From NCBI RefSeq assembly GCF_001468265.1, contig NZ_LNRZ01000001.1, forward strand, positions 62,001-126,000: 64,000 nucleotides of DNA. Direction: 5' to 3'. Positions within the stretch are counted from its first letter, which is position 1, and every line of letters starts with the position of its first letter. Origin of the DNA: Sphingopyxis sp. H050 (lineage in GTDB: Bacteria > Pseudomonadota > Alphaproteobacteria > Sphingomonadales > Sphingomonadaceae). Shown here in pieces: positions 1-10,509 of the stretch. Made by a program: the position numbers and the translations under genes. The notes under the pieces are model-generated. The model did no database searches. It was not told the origin of the DNA and was given only the letters and a program-made list of their open reading frames with translations.

Positions 1-1
1 C

Positions 2-985
2 GTGGCCTTCTTCCGCCCCTTCATGCTCGCGCATCCGCTGGAGGAAGGGACGGTCGACCTCGCCGACTATGCCGCCGAGTGGAAATGGGACGGCATCCGC
101 GTCCAGATCGTGCGGGGCGGCAGCGAGACGCGCATCTACAGCCGTGGCGGCGAGGAGATCAGCGGGGCGTTCCCGGAGCTGGTCGCGGCCTTCGATCAGG
201 ATGCGGTGATCGACGGCGAACTGCTCGTGCGCGGCGAGGTGCAGGGGGGCGAAGCCGCGAGCTTCAATGCGCTGCAACAAAGGCTCGGCCGCAAGGTCGT
301 GTCGAAGAAAATGCTCGCCGATTATCCGGCCTTCGTCCGCGTATACGACCTGCTAGCCGTCGACGGCAACGACCTGCGCGCGCTGCCGTGGACCGAACGG
401 CGGCGGCAGTTGGAAGCCTTCGTTCCGCGCCTCGCCACGAGCCATTTCGACCTGTCGCAGGTGATCGACGCCGCAGACTTCGACGACCTCGCCGAACGCC
501 GCGCCGGCGCGCGCGACGCCGCGATCGAGGGGGTGATGCTCAAGCGCCGCGATGCACCCTATGTCGCGGGGCGGCGCGCCGGGCTCTGGTACAAATGGAA
601 ACGCGATCCGCTCACCGCCGATTGCGTCATGATGTATGCCCAGCGCGGCAACGGCCGCCGCGCGAGCTTCTATTCGGACTATACCTTCGGCTGTTGGAGC
701 GACGACGGCGAGTTGCTGCCCGTCGGCAAGGCCTATTCGGGCTTCACCGATGAGGAGCTGAAATGGCTCGACAAGTTCGTGCGCGACAACACGCTGAACC
801 GCTTCGGCCCGGTGCGCGAGGTCGAAAAATCGCTGGTGCTCGAGGTCGCCTTCGATTCGATCCACGCGTCGAAGCGCCACAAGTCGGGTCTCGCGATGCG
901 CTTCCCGCGCATTTCGCGCATCCGCCGCGACAAGCCCGCCGAAGAGGCCGACCGGATCGCGACGCTGCAGGCGATGGTGACTTAG
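2..985 (+). CDS. ATP-dependent DNA ligase, C-terminal part (5' end outside the window)
   Basis: Seals nicks in DNA using ATP. The visible 327 residues begin just before the adenylation site: the active lysine lies in a KWDGIR motif (about residue 28), followed by EGVMLK (motif IV) and WYKWKR (motif V), then an OB-fold-like tail ending in RFPRISRIR. Family members of the bacterial single-polypeptide type (about 530 aa, often called cisplatin-damage-response ligase) carry roughly 200 more residues upstream, so the GTG at base 2 is an internal codon and the gene is cut by the window edge. In other genomes such ligases often neighbour a beta-lactamase-fold exonuclease and a helicase; these would lie upstream and cannot be seen. 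Confidence 0.9.
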   Translation: MAFFRPFMLAHPLEEGTVDLADYAAEWKWDGIRVQIVRGGSETRIYSRGGEEISGAFPELVAAFDQDAVIDGELLVRGEVQGGEAASFNALQQRLGRKVVSKKMLADYPAFVRVYDLLAVDGNDLRALPWTERRRQLEAFVPRLATSHFDLSQVIDAADFDDLAERRAGARDAAIEGVMLKRRDAPYVAGRRAGLWYKWKRDPLTADCVMMYAQRGNGRRASFYSDYTFGCWSDDGELLPVGKAYSGFTDEELKWLDKFVRDNTLNRFGPVREVEKSLVLEVAFDSIHASKRHKSGLAMRFPRISRIRRDKPAEEADRIATLQAMVT

Positions 986-1078
986 CCTCTTTTGCCATCC
1001 CATCTTTTTGTTTGTGTTCCCCTGCGAAGGCGGGGGTCCATCGCCCGTCCGTGAAATTCGAGCCGACCCGTGAGGGCC

Positions 1079-1106
1079 GTGTTGGGAGGCACGTGACTCC
1101 CAACAC
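1079..1106. repeat. 10-bp inverted repeat between ligase and sodB
   Basis: Arms GTGTTGGGAG (1079-1088) and CTCCCAACAC (1097-1106) are perfectly complementary around an 8-base loop. There is no T-tract, so it is not a clear terminator. The surrounding 986-1234 stretch holds no convincing gene and contains scraps resembling the GCGAAGGCGGGGG repeats found elsewhere in the window. Confidence 0.5.
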
Positions 1107-1234
1107 CCTTGCGGGGGAACACGGGAGTTTTTGACGCAGGCGAAAGGAAAAATTCCCCGTCACGACCTTGCAACCCACCCGCGCGATACCGAGTTAAAGG
1201 CCGCAAACACCCTCATAATAAAATGGAGACTGCC

Positions 1235-1849
1235 ATGACGATCGCCCATCCTCCTCTCCCCTATGCGCTCGACGCGCTCGAGCCCCACATCTCGGCCGAC
1301 ACGCTGGCGACGCACCATGGCAAGCATCACAAGGCCTATGTCGACAAGACCAACGCCGCGATCGAGGGCACCGAGCTGGCCGACAAGAGCCTCGAGGAAA
1401 TCGTCCATCACGCCGAAGGATCGGGCAACAAGGGCCTGTTCAACAATTCGGCGCAGGCGTGGAATCATGCCTTCTATTGGGAAAGCCTGAGCCCGGCGAA
1501 GACCGAGCCCAAGGGCGACCTGCTCGCCGCGATCGAGCGCGATTTCGGGTCGCTGGATGACCTCAAGAAGAAGCTCAAGGATACCGCGGTCAATCATTTC
1601 GCGTCGGGCTGGGCGTGGCTCGTCGCGCGCGACGGCACGCTGTCGGTCACCGATACGCACGACGCGGGCACCGAACTGACCGCGGGCATCAAGCCGCTCG
1701 TCGTGATCGACGTGTGGGAACATGCCTATTATATCGATCGCAAGAATCTGCGCCCCGCCTATGTCGACGCGGTGGTCGACGAGCTGCTCAACTGGGATTT
1801 CGCGGCGGAGAATTTCGCGCGCGAGGCGACCTGGACCTATCCGGCGTAA
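1235..1849 (+). CDS. sodB: Superoxide dismutase, Fe/Mn family
   Basis: Converts superoxide to oxygen and hydrogen peroxide in the cytoplasm. 204 aa, normal for the family. The metal ligands are recognisable: His27 in THHGKHH, His in WNHAFYW (about residue 79), and Asp and His in DVWEHAYY (about 164-168). The NNSAQAWNHAFYW segment and overall resemblance favour the iron form, but metal preference cannot be proven from sequence. The start chosen is the ATG at 1235, preceded by GGAG at 1225-1228; an in-frame ATG at 1223 overlaps that Shine-Dalgarno, and the longer reading back to 1109 has no support. Monocistronic, followed by a palindromic repeat. Confidence 0.96.
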   Translation: MTIAHPPLPYALDALEPHISADTLATHHGKHHKAYVDKTNAAIEGTELADKSLEEIVHHAEGSGNKGLFNNSAQAWNHAFYWESLSPAKTEPKGDLLAAIERDFGSLDDLKKKLKDTAVNHFASGWAWLVARDGTLSVTDTHDAGTELTAGIKPLVVIDVWEHAYYIDRKNLRPAYVDAVVDELLNWDFAAENFAREATWTYPA

Positions 1850-1858
1850 ATATATGAT

Positions 1859-1991
1859 CCTCCCTGCGGCGTAGCCGTGGGGAGGGGGACCGTCGCCGAA
1901 GGCGATGGTGGAGGGGCGAGGACGCCACGGCGTGGCCCCTCCGTCAGCGCTTGGCGCTGCCACCTCCCCATGGCTTCGCCACAGGGAGGAT
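1859..1991. repeat. Long palindromic intergenic repeat (family A)
   Basis: The outer arms CCTCCCTG... and ...CAGGGAGG and inner blocks such as GGGGAGG/CCTCCCC and GGAGGGGC/GCCCCTCC make this 130-bp stretch nearly self-complementary. A related copy sits at 4403-4545 and a more distant relative at 31257-31438. It fills the sodB-sdaA gap and may act as a transcription end. Confidence 0.75.
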
Positions 1992-2063
1992 TTGATATTC
2001 CTCGTAACGAAATTTGACCCGCGCGGCCTATCCCGCTGATCGCGATCCGCGTATAGGCGCGCG

Positions 2064-3443
<1,380 letters not shown>

Positions 3444-3493
3444 GATTAGACTAGCTGGTTGCCAGTGCATCCAACAGTTCGCATAACGCCACT

Positions 3494-4009
3494 ATGAACG
3501 CGCAAGATTTTAAAGCTGCTTGGGAAGCGGGCGGAGACACGGTCTATCGCTACACTGATGATGATTTCGCGGTCTCACAAGTGCCAAATGAAGCAGAGCA
3601 TTTTCTGACGGCTGCCGGATTGCCGACCGAAGCTGCGCCTTGCCTCAGCTTCGGTAAGAGTTCTCTTGATTGGGTTCCTGAAGGAGCTCTTCCAGAACAT
3701 CTTAATTCTTGTCTGCCGATAGGATCGGATGGGAGTGGCGATCCGATTGTGCTCGATGCCGAAGGCACGGTCCTCATTCTCGATCATGATGGGGGTTTCG
3801 AACCGAGATACGTAAACAAGGATGTTGAGACTCTTGCGGAAGCCTTGCTTCGCTATCGAGAGCTTATTGCCGAAGCGGCGCAGGATGCGGACTTTGACGG
3901 AGAGCTTCCTGAAGTTCTGCGGAAAAGGTTTGCAGACTTTCTGCGACAACTCGATCCTCAATGCCTGCGTCCAAACCATATGTGGTCAGGCGAATTGCGC
4001 TGTCTATAG
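3494..4009 (+). CDS. SUKH-family (SUKH-4-like) immunity protein, orphan
   Basis: 171 aa. The pattern is that of SUKH/SMI1-KNR4 immunity proteins, which bind and block polymorphic toxins: an LxxAxPCLSFG stretch near residue 50, IGSDGSGDPIVLD near 76-88, a strand-turn with LDHDGG, and a helix with ETLAEALLRYRELI near 110-125. I place it closest to SUKH-4; the subfamily is less certain than the fold. No toxin gene, Rhs or secretion gene lies nearby. G+C and codon choice are visibly lower than in the neighbours (AT-ending codons are common), which points to acquisition by transfer. There is no strong Shine-Dalgarno before the ATG. Its TAG overlaps the stop of a LysR remnant on the other strand. 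Confidence 0.75.
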   Translation: MNAQDFKAAWEAGGDTVYRYTDDDFAVSQVPNEAEHFLTAAGLPTEAAPCLSFGKSSLDWVPEGALPEHLNSCLPIGSDGSGDPIVLDAEGTVLILDHDGGFEPRYVNKDVETLAEALLRYRELIAEAAQDADFDGELPEVLRKRFADFLRQLDPQCLRPNHMWSGELRCL

Positions 4010-4150
4010 CGCCTCACTCCGCCGCAACGCCCCCGGCAATTCCTCGTGCAATTTGTCGATCAGCAGCCGCAACTTCGGCAGCAGATGGCGGCGCTGCGGA
4101 TAGACCGCCCAGATCGGCTCCTCCTGCGGGCGCAGCGGATTGAGAGCGAC
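4004..4150 (-). pseudogene. C-terminal stump of a LysR-family regulator gene
   Basis: Read on the minus strand, about 48 codons encode a sequence with PIWAVYPQRRHLLPKLRLLI followed by DKLHEELPG and a TAG stop. This is the characteristic end of LysR-type regulators (the PIWxVYPxRRHLxPKxR motif of the effector-domain C-terminus). Reading further upstream (toward higher coordinates) coding stops at about 4150, where a palindromic repeat begins; no helix-turn-helix part is present within the next 450 bases. Its stop codon (4004-4006) directly abuts the stop of the SUKH gene, so the 3' ends meet. Probably a deletion remnant left by rearrangement around the acquired immunity gene. Confidence 0.75.
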
Positions 4151-4160
4151 CTAACTCCCT

Positions 4161-4233
4161 CGTCATCCCGGACTTGATCCGGGATCCATTGTAGCGCCGA
4201 CGTCATGGACCCCGGATCAAGTCCGGGGTGACG
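4161..4233. repeat. Palindromic repeat, GGACTTGATCCGG family (B)
   Basis: Arms CGTCATCCCGGACTTGATCC and its near-complement ending GTCCGGGGTGACG enclose a short variable centre. A second copy lies at 51588-51659. It begins where the LysR remnant ends. Confidence 0.8.
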
Positions 4234-4325
4234 AAACAGGGGGCCTCAAAAGGGGGTTTCCTACATTATTTCGCTCTGCCAGCCTCCGCTTCGGGTCTTT
4301 GAATCAGTCGATATTCGGGCCTTCG

Positions 4326-4384
4326 CTTAAAGCGACAAAGGAGACAGTTTCGCGCTGCACGTCCGTATCCTTTGTCGCTTTAAG
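4326..4384. repeat. 17-bp perfect inverted repeat
   Basis: CTTAAAGCGACAAAGGA at 4326-4342 is exactly complementary to 4368-4384, with a 25-base centre. No other copy was noticed in the window, and it does not resemble the other repeat families. The 4151-4606 stretch holds three repeats and no gene I can support. Confidence 0.7.
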
Positions 4385-4402
4385 GACCGACGCGCCCCCC
4401 CC

Positions 4403-4545
4403 TAATCCTCCCTGTCGCGCAGCGATGGGGAGGTGGCAGCGGCGCAGCCGCTGACGGAGGGGCAAGGGCGCGAGCGTCGCTGCCCCTCCACCACGCCCTG
4501 CGGGCGCGGTCCCCCTCCCCATGACCTTTGGCCACAGGGAGGATT
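4403..4545. repeat. Long palindromic intergenic repeat (family A, second copy)
   Basis: Same design as 1859-1991: outer arms AATCCTCCCTGT and ACAGGGAGGATT, with inner GGGGAGG and CCTCCCC blocks. It lies directly upstream of frmA and ends about 60 bases before its start codon. Confidence 0.75.
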
Positions 4546-4606
4546 ATCCGCATCTTGCATTGCCGCCGCATTTGGCGGATGGCGCGCAGCGAGAAGGAGA
4601 TCCGCC

Positions 4607-5719
<1,113 letters not shown>

Positions 5720-5729
5720 TACTTATTTT

Positions 5730-5817
5730 CCGCTCGTGCTGAGCTTGTCGAAGCACCGTCCTTCGTTCTAGGGCGCCGGAGAGAAGGACGGCCCTTCGAC
5801 AAGCTCAGGGCGAGCGG
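5730..5817. repeat. Palindromic repeat, CTTCGACAAGCTCAG family (C)
   Basis: CTGAGCTTGTCGAAG near the left end pairs with CTTCGACAAGCTCAG near the right end, with an inner AAGGACGG/CCGTCCTT pair. This type is common in sphingomonad intergenic DNA. Confidence 0.8.
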
Positions 5818-5850
5818 ATTTTGATGTTGGCCGGTCGAGGGAGGAAGAAT

Positions 5851-6711
5851 TTGACCGGACCCTATGTCCTGACCTTCAGCTGCGCCGACGCGGTGGGCAT
5901 CGTCGCCGCGGTCACCGGGCTGCTGGCGGAGCGCGACGGCTTCATCCTCGACAGCCAGCAATATGCCGACCTCGATTCGGGACGCTTCTTCATGCGCGTC
6001 GAATTTCGCGGGGCGGGGCCGCGCTTCCCGGCAGATTTCGCGGGCGTGCAGGCGGCGTTCGCGCCGATCGTCGAGCGTTTCGCGATGGATGCACGGATCA
6101 GCGACCGCGCCGCCAAGCCGCGCTTCGTCATCGCGGTGTCGCAGGGCAGCCATTGCCTCAACGACCTGCTCCACCGCTGGTCGACCGGCAACCTCGCGAT
6201 CGACATCGTCGCGGTGGTGTCGAACCACGAGCATCAGCGGCGCCTCAGCGAATGGCATGGCGTACCGTTCCACCATTTCCCGGTCAGCGACGCCAACCGC
6301 GCCGAACAGGAAGCGCGCATCCTGGACCTGATGGCGCGCAGCGGCGCCGACTATCTGGTGCTCGCGCGCTATATGCAGGTGCTCTCGTCCGACCTGTCGG
6401 CAAAGCTTGCAGGCCGCTGCATCAACATCCATCACAGCTTCCTGCCGGGTTTCAAGGGCGCGAAGCCCTATCACCGCGCGCACGAGCGCGGGGTCAAGCT
6501 GATCGGCGCGACCGCGCATTTCGTGACCAGCGACCTCGACGAGGGGCCGATCATTGAACAGGCGGTCGAGCGCGTCGATCACCGCGACAGCGTCGACGAT
6601 CTGATCCGCATCGGCCGCGACGTCGAGGCGCAAGTGTTGGCGCGCGCGGTGCGCTGGGTCGCCGAGCAGCGCGTGCTGATCGACGGACGAAAGACGGTGG
6701 TCTTCCGCTGA
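5851..6711 (+). CDS. purU: Formyltetrahydrofolate deformylase
   Basis: Hydrolyses 10-formyl-tetrahydrofolate to tetrahydrofolate and formate, balancing one-carbon pools. 286 aa from the TTG at 5851. N-terminal ACT domain (FSCADAVGIVAAVTGLL, residues 8-24), then a formyltransferase fold with the INIHHSFLPGF motif (catalytic Asn and His) and the LDEGPIIEQ motif (catalytic Asp). I prefer the TTG start because GAGGGAGG (5837-5844) sits six bases before it and the protein then begins TGPYVLTFSC as in homologues; the ATG at 5824 lacks a ribosome site. Formate is also the end product of the frmA/fghA pathway around it, which may explain the grouping. Confidence 0.93.
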   Translation: MTGPYVLTFSCADAVGIVAAVTGLLAERDGFILDSQQYADLDSGRFFMRVEFRGAGPRFPADFAGVQAAFAPIVERFAMDARISDRAAKPRFVIAVSQGSHCLNDLLHRWSTGNLAIDIVAVVSNHEHQRRLSEWHGVPFHHFPVSDANRAEQEARILDLMARSGADYLVLARYMQVLSSDLSAKLAGRCINIHHSFLPGFKGAKPYHRAHERGVKLIGATAHFVTSDLDEGPIIEQAVERVDHRDSVDDLIRIGRDVEAQVLARAVRWVAEQRVLIDGRKTVVFR

Positions 6712-6812
6712 TTCGGCATTTCCGGTGAACCGAAAACATGATCGTGGCTGGCCCCGACCGGGCAGGCGGGTTAGGTATCGAATCGCAACCATAATCAGGA
6801 GGAGCGGAAGCC

Positions 6813-7193
6813 ATGTACAGTCACAATATGGTCGGATCGAACGACATCGAGGCGTCGAAGAAATTCTATGACGCGACCTTCCAGGCGATCGGCGGCAAGC
6901 CGGGGATCGTCGATGACAAGGGGCGCTTGATCTACATGCACAATGGCGGCCTCTTCCTGGTCACGGCGCCGATCGACGGCCAGCCGGCGACCGCGGGCAA
7001 CGGCTGCACGATCGGTTTCGCGATGGAAGGCCCCGAACAGGCCAAGGCGTGGCACGACGCGGGCGTCGCCAACGGCGGCACCTCGATCGAAGATCCGCCG
7101 GGGGTGCGCGAAGGCGGTTTCGGCCAGCTCTATCTGGCGTATCTGCGCGATCCGTCGGGCAACAAGCTCTGCGCGCTGCACCGCGTCGTCTGA
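6813..7193 (+). CDS. VOC (glyoxalase/dioxygenase-fold) family protein
   Basis: 126 aa with one vicinal-oxygen-chelate module pair: MYSHNMVGSNDIEASKKFYD at the start, GCTIGFAMEGP in the middle and a YLAYLRDPSGNKLCALH ending, the usual final strand with a metal-ligand position. AGGAGCGG lies just before the ATG. Members of this group are often found with glutathione-dependent formaldehyde genes in alphaproteobacteria and are sometimes called glutathione-dependent formaldehyde-activating or glyoxalase-like, but the substrate is not established. It is seven bases from the next gene and probably co-transcribed with it. Confidence 0.85.
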   Translation: MYSHNMVGSNDIEASKKFYDATFQAIGGKPGIVDDKGRLIYMHNGGLFLVTAPIDGQPATAGNGCTIGFAMEGPEQAKAWHDAGVANGGTSIEDPPGVREGGFGQLYLAYLRDPSGNKLCALHRVV

Positions 7194-7199
7194 GGCTTT

Positions 7200-7700
7200 A
7201 TGCGCGGCGAAGCGGGGTTGCTGGACGATCTGAAGGACCTCGCGATCCCCTTCGCCGCCCATGAGCATGTCGCGGTGTTCACCGTTGCCGAAAGCGACGC
7301 GGTGAACGCCGCGATCGCCGGTGCGCACACCAAGAACCTCTTTCTCAAGGACAATGGCGGCGCCTTCTGGCTGGTGACGGTGCCATCCGAAGCACGCGTC
7401 GACCTGAAAGCCTTGCCCGCGGCGATCGGCAGCAAGCGGGTGAGCTTCGGCAAGGCCGACGACATGCAACGGCTGCTCGGCGTTGCGCCCGGCTCGGTGA
7501 CGCCGCTGGCTGCCATCAATGCGCGGCCGGGCAGTATCACCGTTGCACTCGACGAGAGGCTGGCGGCGGCGGACACGGTCAACGTCCACCCGCTGCGCAA
7601 CACCGGCACGCTCGGCCTGTCGGGCCCGGCGATCCTGCGCCTGCTGCGGCATTGGGGGCATGCGCCGCTGGTGGCGGCGATTCCCGCGCAAGCCGGCTAG
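7200..7700 (+). CDS. Ala-tRNA(Pro) deacylase, ProXp/YbaK-domain protein
   Basis: A trans-editing enzyme that clears tRNA-Pro mischarged with alanine. 166 aa, a single YbaK/prolyl-tRNA editing domain: HEHVAVFTVAES near residue 21, the diagnostic AHTKNLFLKDNGG near 42-54 (with the conserved lysine), then GSVTPLAAIN and NVHPLRNTGTLGLS toward the end. This matches the free-standing PrdX/ProXp-ala group rather than the domain inserted in ProRS. The stop (7698-7700) overlaps the stop of the convergent LysR gene by four bases. Confidence 0.9.
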   Translation: MRGEAGLLDDLKDLAIPFAAHEHVAVFTVAESDAVNAAIAGAHTKNLFLKDNGGAFWLVTVPSEARVDLKALPAAIGSKRVSFGKADDMQRLLGVAPGSVTPLAAINARPGSITVALDERLAAADTVNVHPLRNTGTLGLSGPAILRLLRHWGHAPLVAAIPAQAG

Positions 7701-8605
7701 CGGCCCCCGAACAGCGCGGGGTTCTTGAACCCCTTGGCCAGATGGTCGATCCATGCGCGCACGAGCGGCGGCAATCCCGTGCGCGTGGTGAAGACGAGAT
7801 GGACGATCCCATCCTCGCTCCGCCATTCGGGCAGGACATGGACGAGCGTTCCGGCGCGCAGTTCGGCGGCGCAGGCGTGGTCGGGCAGCATCGCGACCCC
7901 AAGGCCCGCGAGCGCGGCGGCGCGGATCGCGGTGAAATCGCCGCAACTGAGGCGCGGGGTGTGGCGGACATTCTCGATCGTGCCCCCAGGACCTTCGAGC
8001 CGCCAGACCACCTCGCCATCCTCGCCCGACGAACTGAGCGTGGGCGTGTCGGCGAGCGCCTCGATCCCGCGGCCCGCCATCCGGTTCGCGAGCGCGGGGC
8101 TGGCAATCAGGATGCGGCGGCTGTGCGCCAGCGTCCGCATCGTCAGCGCGGCATCGCTGTCGAGCTTGACGCGCACGCGGAGCGCGACGTCGATCCGCTC
8201 GGCGATGATGTCGACGGGGCGGTCGGCGGCGACGATCTGCACATGCCCCTTGGGATAGAGCGTCAGGAACTCGGGGATCAGGTCGGACACGATCGCGACG
8301 AGGCCGGTGGGGCACGCCATGCGCACGGTGCCGCGCGGTTCGCTGAGGCTCGCCTCGACCAGCGCCTCCGCACGCTCGGCCGCGGCCACCGCCAGTTGGG
8401 CTTGCGCGTGGAAGGCAAGGCCGATGTCGGTGACGCGGAAGCGCCGCGACGAGCGTTCGATGAGGCGCGCACCCAGCCTCTCCTCCAAGGCCGCGATGCG
8501 GCGGCTGAGCTTCGATTTGGGAAGGCGCAGCGCGCGGCCTGCGGGCGCGAAACCGCCGTTCGTCACCACCGCATCGAAGTAGCGCAGATCATTGAGGTCC
8601 TGCAT
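7697..8605 (-). CDS. LysR-family transcriptional regulator
   Basis: 302 aa. An N-terminal winged helix-turn-helix (FAPAGRALRLPKSKLSRRIA, about residues 18-37) is followed by a substrate-binding domain. This layout, with Pro-Lys-Ser-Lys in the recognition helix, is common in regulators that control a divergent redox gene. It is transcribed away from an SDR gene 124 bases upstream, and a perfect palindrome lies two bases before its start codon, so autoregulation and control of the SDR are likely. The effector is unknown. Confidence 0.92.
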   Translation of the reverse strand: MQDLNDLRYFDAVVTNGGFAPAGRALRLPKSKLSRRIAALEERLGARLIERSSRRFRVTDIGLAFHAQAQLAVAAAERAEALVEASLSEPRGTVRMACPTGLVAIVSDLIPEFLTLYPKGHVQIVAADRPVDIIAERIDVALRVRVKLDSDAALTMRTLAHSRRILIASPALANRMAGRGIEALADTPTLSSSGEDGEVVWRLEGPGGTIENVRHTPRLSCGDFTAIRAAALAGLGVAMLPDHACAAELRAGTLVHVLPEWRSEDGIVHLVFTTRTGLPPLVRAWIDHLAKGFKNPALFGGR

Positions 8606-8607
8606 GA

Positions 8608-8633
8608 TTATCGTTCTATTGATAGAACGATAA
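8608..8633. promoter_or_regulatory. Perfect palindrome, probable LysR operator
   Basis: TTATCGTTCTAT and its exact complement ATAGAACGATAA flank a two-base centre. It lies in the LysR/SDR divergent gap, only two bases from the LysR start codon, so a bound protein would cover the LysR ribosome site or promoter. The A+T content stands out from the surroundings. Confidence 0.7.
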
Positions 8634-8729
8634 GTGTCAATATTGCCGACTACAGCTCGTATCGTTGCGCAATTATCTCCTTTTCATCGGACGGCGAACG
8701 GTTCGCCGCCGCGGATAAGGAGAATGACC

Positions 8730-9482
8730 ATGACCTATGATCTCAAGGGCAAAGTGGCGGTCGTGACCGGTGGGAACAGCGGTATCGGCCTCGGCATCGC
8801 GCAGGAACTCGCCGCGCAGGGCGCAAAGGTGTTCGTGACGGGTCGCCGGCAGGAAGAACTCGACGCCGCCGTCAAGGCGATCGGCCATGGCGCCGTCGGT
8901 GTGCAGGGCGACGTCACCAGCTTCGCCGACCTCGACCGCCTCTATGACGTCGTCCAGCAGCATGGCGCGCCGATCGACATCCTCGTCGCCAACGCGGGCG
9001 GTGGCAGCTTCGCGCCGCTCGGCGCGATCAGCGAGGAGGATTTCGACAAGACCTTCGGGCTCAATGTGAAGGCGACGCTGTTCACGGTGCAGAAGGCGCT
9101 GCCGCTGCTGCGCGACGGCGCGTCGGTGATCCTGACCGGATCGACCAGCTCGACCCGCGCACTGCCGGCCTTCAGCGTCTATAGCGCGACCAAGGCCGCC
9201 ATCCGCAACTTCGCGCGCGGCTGGATCCTCGACCTCAAGGACCGCAAGATCCGGGTCAATGTTCTCGCGCCCGGCGGCACGCGGACACCGGGCCTGCACG
9301 GGGTGGCCGGCGGCGATGCCGGATGGGACGAGTTCGAGGCGGGTCTGTCGGCCGGGGTTCCGCTCGGCCGCCTTGCCGAACCGCGCGAAATTGGCAAGGT
9401 TGCGGCCTTCCTGGCCTCGGATGCTGCGAGCTATGTCAATGGTGTCGAGCTCTTCGTCGACGGCGGGTTCGCCCAGATTTGA
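8730..9482 (+). CDS. SDR-family NAD(P)-dependent oxidoreductase
   Basis: 250 aa classical short-chain dehydrogenase. TGGNSGIGLG (residues 11-20) binds the cofactor, NAGG follows the fourth strand, and the active-site Ser, Tyr and Lys occur as TGSTSS...YSATKAA. The acidic/basic residues after the second strand (TGRRQEEL) suggest NADP preference. The ATG at 8730 has AAGGAG seven bases upstream; the ATG at 8724 is too close to it. The gene is divergent from a LysR regulator, a usual setting for an aldehyde/quinone-responsive reductase. Substrate unknown. Confidence 0.9.
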   Translation: MTYDLKGKVAVVTGGNSGIGLGIAQELAAQGAKVFVTGRRQEELDAAVKAIGHGAVGVQGDVTSFADLDRLYDVVQQHGAPIDILVANAGGGSFAPLGAISEEDFDKTFGLNVKATLFTVQKALPLLRDGASVILTGSTSSTRALPAFSVYSATKAAIRNFARGWILDLKDRKIRVNVLAPGGTRTPGLHGVAGGDAGWDEFEAGLSAGVPLGRLAEPREIGKVAAFLASDAASYVNGVELFVDGGFAQI

Positions 9483-9563
9483 TCGGCCCGATTTTCGTCC
9501 GGCCCCGTCGTCCCGCGCGGACGGCGGGGTTGCGCGTTTCGGGCGCGCGCGTCACAAGGCGTG

Positions 9564-10412
9564 ATGCCCATTGAAACCCTCTCCACCGTCCGCAGCCATG
9601 GCGGTACGCAAGGCGTGTATAAACATGCCAGCACCACCACCGGCACCGATATGACCTTTGCCGTCTATGTCCCCGACCACGCGCCCGGTGCCAAGCTGCC
9701 GGTGCTCTGGTATCTTTCGGGGCTGACCTGCACCCACGCCAATGTGATGGAGAAGGGCGAATATCGCGCCGCCTGCGCCGAGCATGGCGTCATCTTAATC
9801 GCCCCCGATACCAGCCCGCGCGGCGAGGGGGTTCCCGACGATCCCGAGGGCGCATGGGATTTCGGGCTCGGCGCGGGCTTCTATGTCGACGCGACCGAGG
9901 AGCCGTGGGCGAAGAACTACCGGATGCGCTCCTATATCGAGGACGAGCTGCCCTCGCTGGTGCTCCGCAATTTCGCGAGCGCCGACCTGACGCGGCAGGC
10001 GATCACCGGCCATTCGATGGGCGGGCACGGTGCGCTGACCATTGGCCTGCGTAATCAGGACCGCTTCCGCTCGGTCTCGGCCTTTTCGCCGATCGTGGCG
10101 CCGTCGCAATGTCCGTGGGGCGAGAAAGCGCTGACCGGGTATCTCGGCGACAATCGCGAGGACTGGTATGCCTATGACGCGTGCATGCTGCTCGATCAGG
10201 GGCTGCGCGTGCCCGACCTGCTCGTCGACCAAGGCGATGCCGATACCTTCCTCGCCGACCAGCTCAAGACCGAGCTGCTGGTCGAGGCTTGCGAACGCAA
10301 CGGACAAAAAGCGGAGATCCGGATGCAGCCTGGATACGACCACAGCTATTATTTCATCTCGACCTTCATGGCCGAGCATGTCGCGTGGCATGCGGAAAGG
10401 TTGAAGGCTTGA
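9564..10412 (+). CDS. fghA: S-formylglutathione hydrolase
   Basis: Hydrolyses S-formylglutathione to formate and glutathione, the step after frmA. 282 aa esterase-D fold: YLSGLTCTHAN oxyanion region (about residue 52-62), nucleophile in GHSMGGHG (about 150), catalytic Asp in the VDQGDADTF segment and His in YDHSYYF. The start is ATG 9564, following AAGG; a GTG three bases earlier is also possible. There is a short 81-base gap after the SDR gene, so transcription may continue from it. Confidence 0.95.
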   Translation: MPIETLSTVRSHGGTQGVYKHASTTTGTDMTFAVYVPDHAPGAKLPVLWYLSGLTCTHANVMEKGEYRAACAEHGVILIAPDTSPRGEGVPDDPEGAWDFGLGAGFYVDATEEPWAKNYRMRSYIEDELPSLVLRNFASADLTRQAITGHSMGGHGALTIGLRNQDRFRSVSAFSPIVAPSQCPWGEKALTGYLGDNREDWYAYDACMLLDQGLRVPDLLVDQGDADTFLADQLKTELLVEACERNGQKAEIRMQPGYDHSYYFISTFMAEHVAWHAERLKA

Positions 10413-10426
10413 GCTGCCTGTAGTGC

Positions 10427-10505
10427 CCGTTCGTGTCGAGCGAAGTCGAGACACCCATCGTCGTGCTTGGCTTCACGGCATCTCGACTTCGCTCGATGCG
10501 AACGG
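10427..10505. repeat. Palindromic repeat, GAGCGAAGTCGAGA family (D)
   Basis: CCGTTCGTGTCGAGCGAAGT and the complementary right end TCGACTTCGCTCGATGCGAACGG form a near-perfect inverted repeat with a variable centre. Copies of the same family lie at 33472, 35125 and 52951. Confidence 0.85.
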
Positions 10506-10509
10506 AAAT

